From positions 1-11,160 of the forward strand of contig VIKJ01000058.1 of the NCBI GenBank assembly GCA_008080615.1: DNA of 11,160 nucleotides, read 5' to 3'. The stretch's first letter is position 1. Each line of letters begins with the position of its first letter. The notes under the pieces are model-generated. The model saw only the letters and a program-made list of their open reading frames with translations. It ran no database searches and was not told where the DNA came from. Source of the stretch: Chitinophagaceae bacterium. GTDB lineage: Bacteria; Bacteroidota; Bacteroidia; Chitinophagales; Chitinophagaceae. This document shows positions 6,254-11,160 of the stretch, one piece after another. A program made the translations under genes and the position numbers.

Positions 6254-8521
6254 ATGGCTTTTGACATTGAAATGATTAAAAAAGTGTATGCAGAAATGCC
6301 TGCAAAAGTAGATGCAGCCCGCAAAGCACTGGGTCGTCCACTTACTTTATCTGAAAAAATATTATTTGCCCATTTACATGCAGATCAGCAATTGGTGGGC
6401 TTTGAAAGAGGTAAATCATATGTTGATTTTGCTCCAGATCGTGTGGCTATGCAAGATGCAACTGCACAAATGGCTCTTTTACAGTTTATGCAAGCAGGTA
6501 GGCCTAAAGTAGCTGTACCTTCTACAGTTCATTGTGATCACTTAATTACTGCAAAAGTAGAAGCAGTTAAAGACCTTGCTGTTGCCAATGCGGAAAGCAA
6601 GGAAGTGTACGATTTTTTGGCTTCAGTGTCTAATAAATATGGAATTGGATTTTGGAAACCAGGTGCTGGAATTATTCACCAGGTAGTATTGGAAAATTAT
6701 GCGTTTCCTGGCGGAATGATGATTGGTACAGACTCACATACCGTAAATGCTGGTGGTTTGGGAATGATTGCTATTGGTGTAGGTGGAGCAGATGCTTGTG
6801 ATGTAATGGCAGGTTTGCCTTGGGAATTAAAATGGCCCAAATTAATCGGGGTTAAACTAACTGGAAAATTAAGCGGTTGGACTGCTCCAAAAGATGTAAT
6901 CTTAAAAGTAGCTGGTATTCTTACTGTAAAAGGTGGAACTGGCGCTATTGTAGAATATTTTGGAGAAGGTGCTAATAATATGAGTTGTACAGGTAAAGGA
7001 ACCATTTGTAATATGGGTGCCGAAATTGGGGCAACAACCTCCACTTTTGGTTACGACGATAGTATGGCTCGTTATTTAAAAGCCACAGGAAGAGAAGAAG
7101 TTGCCGTATTAGCTGATGGAATTAGAGCATATTTAAATGCAGACGCTGAAATTTATGAAGCTCCTGAAAAGTACTTTGATGAAGTAATTGAAATTAATTT
7201 ATCTGAATTAGAGCCACACTTAAATGGTCCATTTACGCCAGATTTAGCTACCCCAATTTCTAAAATGAAAGAAGTGGCAGCTGCAAACGGTTGGCCTACA
7301 AAGGTTGAAGTTGGTTTGATTGGAAGTTGTACCAACTCTTCTTATGAAGACATTAGCAGGGCAGTAAGCTTAGCTAAACAGGTTACAGAAAAAGGATTAA
7401 AAACAAAAGCTGAATATACCATTACCCCAGGAAGTGAGCAGGTTCGTTACACCATTGAAAGAGACGGGTTTTTGGAAGCATTCGATAAAATTGGCGCAAC
7501 CGTTTTTGCCAATGCTTGTGGGCCATGTATTGGAATGTGGGAAAGAGTAGGAGCCGAGAAACAAGAGCGCAATACCATTGTGCATAGTTTTAATAGAAAC
7601 TTTGCTAAAAGAGCTGATGGCAACCCGAATACTTTGGCATTTGTTGCAAGCCCCGAATTGGTAACTGCTTTAGCCATTGCAGGAGATTTAACATTTAATC
7701 CTATCACCGATTATTTAATCAACGAAAAAGGCGAAAAGGTTAAATTAGATGAACCTACTGGCATGGAATTACCTGCACGTGGTTTTGCTGTTGAAGATGC
7801 AGGATATCAAGCACCAGCGTTAGATGGTTCTGGAGTAAATGTTAATGTAGATCCTACAAGCAAACGTTTACAGTTATTAGATCCATTTGCTGCTTGGGAA
7901 GGAACAGATTTAAAAGGATTGAAACTGTTGATTAAAGCAAAGGGTAAGTGTACTACCGATCATATTTCTATGGCTGGCCCATGGTTAAAATTCCGTGGAC
8001 ATTTAGATAATATCTCTAATAATATGTTGATTGGTGCATTGAATTTCTTTAATGAAAAAACAGACAATGTAAAAAATCAATTAACGGGTGAATATGGTCC
8101 TGTGCCTGCAACACAACGTGCTTATAAAGCTGCAGGTATTGGATCAATCGTAGTAGGTGATGAAAACTACGGAGAAGGTAGTTCTCGTGAACATGCAGCT
8201 ATGGAGCCACGTCATTTAGGCGTTAGAGCAGTGTTGGTTAAATCATTTGCACGTATTCACGAAACCAATTTAAAAAAGCAGGGAATGTTGGCCCTAACTT
8301 TTAGCGATAAGAATGATTATGATAAAATTCAAGAGGATGATACAATCCAAATTGAAGGACTCAGTTCATTTGCACCAGGTAAACCGCTAACAATGGTATT
8401 GCAACATAAGAATGGTAGCACTGAATCTATCAGTGTAAATCATACTTACAATGAGCAACAAGTAGAATGGTTTAAAGCAGGTGGTGCATTGAATATTATT
8501 CGTAAGCAATTAGCAGGATAA
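6254..8521 (+). CDS. acn: Aconitate hydratase, mitochondrial type
   Basis: A 755-residue TCA-cycle enzyme interconverting citrate and isocitrate through cis-aconitate with a [4Fe-4S] cluster. The three cluster ligands are visible: Cys359 (IGSCTNSS), Cys422 and Cys425 (NACGPCIG). They sit one residue from the mature bovine mitochondrial numbering (358, 421, 424). Ser643 and Arg645 in YGEGSSREHAA correspond to the catalytic Ser642 and Arg644. Domains 1-3 cover about residues 1-500. A linker (GFAVEDAGYQAPALDGS) is followed by the swivel domain with the SREHAA motif. Length and motifs fit the mitochondrial-type enzyme of Bacteroidota, not AcnB. It leads a same-strand run; spmAB starts 25 bp after its stop. 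Confidence 0.97.
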   Translation: MAFDIEMIKKVYAEMPAKVDAARKALGRPLTLSEKILFAHLHADQQLVGFERGKSYVDFAPDRVAMQDATAQMALLQFMQAGRPKVAVPSTVHCDHLITAKVEAVKDLAVANAESKEVYDFLASVSNKYGIGFWKPGAGIIHQVVLENYAFPGGMMIGTDSHTVNAGGLGMIAIGVGGADACDVMAGLPWELKWPKLIGVKLTGKLSGWTAPKDVILKVAGILTVKGGTGAIVEYFGEGANNMSCTGKGTICNMGAEIGATTSTFGYDDSMARYLKATGREEVAVLADGIRAYLNADAEIYEAPEKYFDEVIEINLSELEPHLNGPFTPDLATPISKMKEVAAANGWPTKVEVGLIGSCTNSSYEDISRAVSLAKQVTEKGLKTKAEYTITPGSEQVRYTIERDGFLEAFDKIGATVFANACGPCIGMWERVGAEKQERNTIVHSFNRNFAKRADGNPNTLAFVASPELVTALAIAGDLTFNPITDYLINEKGEKVKLDEPTGMELPARGFAVEDAGYQAPALDGSGVNVNVDPTSKRLQLLDPFAAWEGTDLKGLKLLIKAKGKCTTDHISMAGPWLKFRGHLDNISNNMLIGALNFFNEKTDNVKNQLTGEYGPVPATQRAYKAAGIGSIVVGDENYGEGSSREHAAMEPRHLGVRAVLVKSFARIHETNLKKQGMLALTFSDKNDYDKIQEDDTIQIEGLSSFAPGKPLTMVLQHKNGSTESISVNHTYNEQQVEWFKAGGALNIIRKQLAG

Positions 8522-8546
8522 TTTTTTTCATAGCTCAACTTAACCT

Positions 8547-9740
8547 ATGGCGCTAAGCAGATTTTGGTTAGTCATTATATTGGCTTCCATCACCTATATT
8601 TTTGTGTTGCTGTTTAGCGGCAAATACTATTCTGTTGAGTATGCAGTAAACGGGAAAAAGGATGATCCAATTTTAAAAAAAGAGTATTATTTAAAGGATC
8701 TTCCAAAAGCTATTCAAGATACATTGGCCAAATCTGCCAATCACCGTTATGCTGTAGGAAAAGACACCCTATATATACAAGACAATAACATTGTACGATT
8801 TTGTGTAGGAAAGCAAGCAACAGATGGTATTTTACCCACTTGTAAGAATACCATCTTTGATTTGCTCCTGCCATTAATTGCTTATTTATCCTTTTTCTGT
8901 GGGATACTGCAGTTGTTGATAGACAGTGGCGCATCCGAAAGAATTGCAAAATTACTAAGCCCCATTTTTATTAAAATCTTTCCAGAAATTCCAGCTAACC
9001 ATCCATCAATATCCTATATGATGTTGAATTTTGCAGCTAATTTTTTAGGGCTGGATAGTGCTGCAACTCCGTTTGGTTTAAAAGCAATGGAAAGCTTGCA
9101 GGAATTAAATACCGATAAGGAAAAAGCAAGCAATAGCCAAATCATGTTCATGTGTTTGCATGCAGCAGGATTAACCTTAATACCCACATCAATAATTGGC
9201 TATAGGGCTGCGCAACATGCAGCTAATCCAGCTGATGTGATGATACCTTGTATTATTACATCATTTATAGGAACTATTGCTGCATTGATTATTGTTGGCG
9301 TAAAGCAAAAAATTAATTTACTCAATGCTACTTTAATTGGTTCTGTAGGAATTGTGATTGGTATAATTACTGGTTTACTTATTTATATCACTCAGTTAGA
9401 CCTTATCAACAAAGGGCACTTTACCGGTAATTTATCGAATGTACTTTTATTGGGAATCATCTTTATTATTCTTGCTTATAGTTTTTTAAGAGAAAAAAGA
9501 TTTACAGATCAAGGAAAAAACGTATTTAACTCTTTTGTTGAAGGAGCTTATGATGGGTTAAAAACTGGTCGCACCATTTTTCCTTATATCCTGGGTATGT
9601 TGGTAGCTATTTCTTTGTTTAGAAATAGTGGTGTATTCGAAATATTGGCAGGTACATTAGCGAAAGGGTTTTTAGCAATTGGTGTTACCAAAGAAATTGT
9701 TGATGCTTTACCCATTGCTATATTGAGGCCTTTTACATGA
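8547..9740 (+). CDS. SpmA-SpmB fusion (nucleoside-recognition/gate domain membrane protein), N-terminal part, ends at a frameshift
   Basis: 397 residues of a polytopic membrane protein. TM1 is at about 5-23, followed by an extracytoplasmic segment at about 25-100. The SpmA-like half is at about 101-255, with HPSISYMMLNFAANFLGLD, SAATPFGLKAM and AAGLTLIPTSII. The SpmB-like half starts at about 325 (FVEGAYDGLKTGRTIFPYILGML). It stops at 9738-9740 straight after DALPIAILRPF, where family members continue with a Ser-Gly-rich loop (SGSGA-type) and then TYGxDSF. The missing C-terminal part continues in another frame from 9737. In Bacillus the two proteins act in spore-core maturation. In non-spore-formers such as this the fused protein's role is unknown; transport or gating has been proposed for the domain. 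A sequencing or assembly error is an alternative explanation for the break. Confidence 0.85.
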   Translation: MALSRFWLVIILASITYIFVLLFSGKYYSVEYAVNGKKDDPILKKEYYLKDLPKAIQDTLAKSANHRYAVGKDTLYIQDNNIVRFCVGKQATDGILPTCKNTIFDLLLPLIAYLSFFCGILQLLIDSGASERIAKLLSPIFIKIFPEIPANHPSISYMMLNFAANFLGLDSAATPFGLKAMESLQELNTDKEKASNSQIMFMCLHAAGLTLIPTSIIGYRAAQHAANPADVMIPCIITSFIGTIAALIIVGVKQKINLLNATLIGSVGIVIGIITGLLIYITQLDLINKGHFTGNLSNVLLLGIIFIILAYSFLREKRFTDQGKNVFNSFVEGAYDGLKTGRTIFPYILGMLVAISLFRNSGVFEILAGTLAKGFLAIGVTKEIVDALPIAILRPFT

Positions 9741-9937
9741 GTACTTATGGTGCTGATTCATTCACAGGAAGACTAGCTTGCGTATTTCAATGTGCAGCAG
9801 AAACTACTTTTTATGTAATTGCCGTTTATTTTGGAAGTATTAAAGTAAAAAATACAAGATATACACTGGGTGCCATGTTATTGGTAGATTTAATTTGCGT
9901 ATTTGCAGCCATCTTTTTGTGCTTGTTGTTTTTTTAA
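9737..9937 (+). CDS. SpmB C-terminal fragment, separated from the upstream ORF by a -1 frame change
   Basis: 66 residues beginning MSTYGADSFTGRLA and containing AETTFYVIAVYFGS, the conserved end of SpmB (GxDSFxGRxA...TETTFYVxAVYFGS), plus a final TM segment (about 45-65). Its ATG overlaps the upstream TGA as ATGA, so it could be translated by termination-reinitiation and reconstitute a two-piece protein. Even if joined, about 11 residues of the conserved Ser-Gly-rich loop would be absent. I read it as the broken tail of the upstream gene rather than an independent gene. Confidence 0.8.
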   Translation: MSTYGADSFTGRLACVFQCAAETTFYVIAVYFGSIKVKNTRYTLGAMLLVDLICVFAAIFLCLLFF

Positions 9938-9954
9938 ATACTAATTGAATCATT

Positions 9955-10389
9955 TTGTACAAATCGCTATTTAGTTTATACCTGGTAATATTTTGTTGTT
10001 ATTTATTGTTTACAAGAATTCCCGACTTTTTCGACGGAGAAAAATATCCTGCTACAATTACTTTTTTAAAAGATAGTACAACCAATATTTTGCTACCCCA
10101 AGCCAAGTATAGTATTGGTATAAACAAATATGTTGTTGCTGCTGATTACCCATTGGTGAAGTATACCAATGGAGAACAAGTAGAAGTAATTGTTGAACAT
10201 GAGCACCCAGAAAAAGCTGCTGTATATCGTTTCTGGGGTTATTGGATTAGTTGGGAAGAATTATTGGCTTCGGTTGTTGCAGCTGTTTTATTATTTCAGG
10301 TTGCATTATCCATAACCAATAATCCTACACCAGAGGCTATATTAGAACAATTAAGCTATAAAGAAGAGAAAAAAACTAAGTACGATTAA
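9955..10389 (+). CDS. DUF3592-like membrane protein of unknown function, TTG start
   Basis: About 144 residues with an N-terminal TM helix (3-19), a soluble extracytoplasmic beta-rich part, and a second TM helix (about 103-120) before a charged cytoplasmic tail (EEKKTKYD). YPATITFLKDS, YPLVKYTNGEQVEVIVE and PEKAAVYRFWGYW resemble the DUF3592 pattern (Pro-Val-x-Tyr, Gly-x-x-Val, Ala-x-Val). No ATG exists in frame: a TGA lies at 9946-9948, and only ATC, ATT and the TTG at 9955 follow before TAC AAA. TTG fits best because it begins directly before the first helix with a Lys at position 3. The gene begins 17 bp after the SpmB fragment, so co-transcription with acn and spmAB is likely. Confidence 0.7.
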   Translation: MYKSLFSLYLVIFCCYLLFTRIPDFFDGEKYPATITFLKDSTTNILLPQAKYSIGINKYVVAADYPLVKYTNGEQVEVIVEHEHPEKAAVYRFWGYWISWEELLASVVAAVLLFQVALSITNNPTPEAILEQLSYKEEKKTKYD

Positions 10390-10436
10390 TAAGGATAATA
10401 TCCCTAAATGTTTGTTTGTTTTATTAAATTTATCAA

Positions 10437-11160
10437 ATGAAAAAAAGCATCCCTTTTTTATTATTCTTTTTGGTATTAGTACTTGCATGTAATCGCAATC
10501 CATACAAAGAAACCAATCGATTTTATAAGGATCAAGTAAGAACATTTGCAGATAACTTAAAAAAAATACCTAAAGAACCCATTCTTTCAGATACAATAAA
10601 AAATGCCCCTTATTGGGTTGGAACAACCAATTTTGGAATGCGCAAACCATTTTATGTTATTATTCATCATACTGCGCAACACTCAACAGATGAAACACTT
10701 AAAACCTTTACACTGCCAAGAACTGCTGTAAGTTCTCATTATGTTATAGGTAATGATGGAGTGGTCTATCAAATGTTGAATAATTATTTAAGGGGCCAAC
10801 ATGCAGGGGTAAGTAGGTGGGGCAATCAATTAGATATGAACTCTGCTTCAGTGGGAATTGAACTAGACAATACAGGTTTTGAATATTTTGATAGTTTACA
10901 GATTAATAGTTTATTGGTTGTTTTAAATCAACTGAAAAAAAACTATAACATTCCTACAGCCAATTTTATAGGACATGGGGATATTGCACCAACCAGAAAA
11001 AATGATCCAAACTGGCGATTTCCCTGGAAATTATTAGCAGAAAAAGGGTTTGGTTTATGGTATGATGAAGTAAGGGATACAGTACCTGCCAATTTTAACG
11101 CAATTATGGGGCTTAGAATCATTGGATACGACATTAAAGATACCAGTGCCGCAATAGTTG
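10437..11160 (+). CDS. N-acetylmuramoyl-L-alanine amidase lipoprotein (Amidase_2, AmiD-like), 3'-truncated by window
   Basis: 241 residues are visible from ATG 10437, with no stop before the window end. The N-terminus is a lipoprotein signal: two Lys, a hydrophobic stretch and LVLAC with Cys18 as the lipidation site, so it should be anchored in the periplasm-facing or outer membrane. The Amidase_2 zinc domain spans about 70-200. The likely ligands are His77 (IIHHTA), His180 and Asp190 (GHGDIAPTRKNDP); the ten-residue spacing equals that of E. coli AmiD (His151, Asp161). Glu142 (SVGIE) is the usual conserved acid. It should cleave the amide bond between N-acetylmuramate and the L-Ala of peptide stems during wall turnover. 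RIIGYDIKDTSAAIV at the edge looks like the start of a C-terminal wall-binding domain. The 47-bp gap before it has no clear promoter. Confidence 0.9.
   Translation, partial: MKKSIPFLLFFLVLVLACNRNPYKETNRFYKDQVRTFADNLKKIPKEPILSDTIKNAPYWVGTTNFGMRKPFYVIIHHTAQHSTDETLKTFTLPRTAVSSHYVIGNDGVVYQMLNNYLRGQHAGVSRWGNQLDMNSASVGIELDNTGFEYFDSLQINSLLVVLNQLKKNYNIPTANFIGHGDIAPTRKNDPNWRFPWKLLAEKGFGLWYDEVRDTVPANFNAIMGLRIIGYDIKDTSAAIV

Noticed and set aside
9729..9740. Programmed -1 frameshift joining the two spmAB pieces
   Set aside because: The run of T could allow slippage, but the heptamer is not in the X_XXY_YYZ register. A slip would still leave out the conserved Ser-Gly-rich loop, and no strong downstream stem is evident.

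Overview
The window is chromosomal DNA of a low-GC member of the Bacteroidota, most likely a Chitinophagaceae-type bacterium. This is inferred from several things seen in the sequence: Bacteroidota-style -7 boxes (TAnnTTTG and close variants) upstream of genes, no clear Shine-Dalgarno sequences, a tRNA without an encoded CCA end, a mitochondrial-type aconitase, GlnRS, and a fused SpmA-SpmB membrane protein. No mobile element, CRISPR array, prophage or defence island is visible. It is mostly a housekeeping region with a few local oddities.

Layout: (1) 2-922, the 3' part of a THUMP/SAM-dependent RNA methyltransferase gene, convergent with (2) a lipid (diacylglycerol-type) kinase gene on the minus strand, 932-1783. 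(3) A J-domain + KTSC-domain protein, 1872-2333, is divergent from the kinase. (4) At 2334-2637 there is no protein gene. This stretch holds tRNA-Arg(TCT) on the minus strand with its own terminator. Just upstream of it in the direction of transcription lies a broken tRNA copy whose anticodon arm has been exchanged exactly for an 18-nt palindrome; a promoter-like sequence precedes that copy. (5) hutH (histidine ammonia-lyase), 2638-4143. (6) glnS, 4245-5906, whose stop codon overlaps that of a small convergent PspC-domain membrane protein gene (5903-6124, minus). (7) A same-strand run: aconitase (6254-8521), the SpmA-SpmB fusion gene (8547-9937, broken into two ORFs), a two-TM DUF3592-like protein with a TTG start (9955-10389), and a lipoprotein N-acetylmuramoyl-L-alanine amidase cut by the window end (10437 onward).

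Functional links are loose. HutH feeds histidine into degradation; aconitase is a TCA-cycle enzyme. GlnRS, the tRNA and the rRNA methyltransferase belong to translation. The kinase, PspC protein, Spm protein and amidase are envelope-associated. The tight spacing of acn-spmAB-9955-amidase (gaps of 25, 17 and 47 bp) would allow co-transcription.

The two observations most worth following up are the tRNA-Arg pseudogene with the precisely swapped anticodon arm (2474-2530), and the break in the spmAB gene at 9737-9740, which coincides with loss of the conserved Ser-Gly-rich loop of SpmB. Both are read directly from the sequence, but their meaning is inference.
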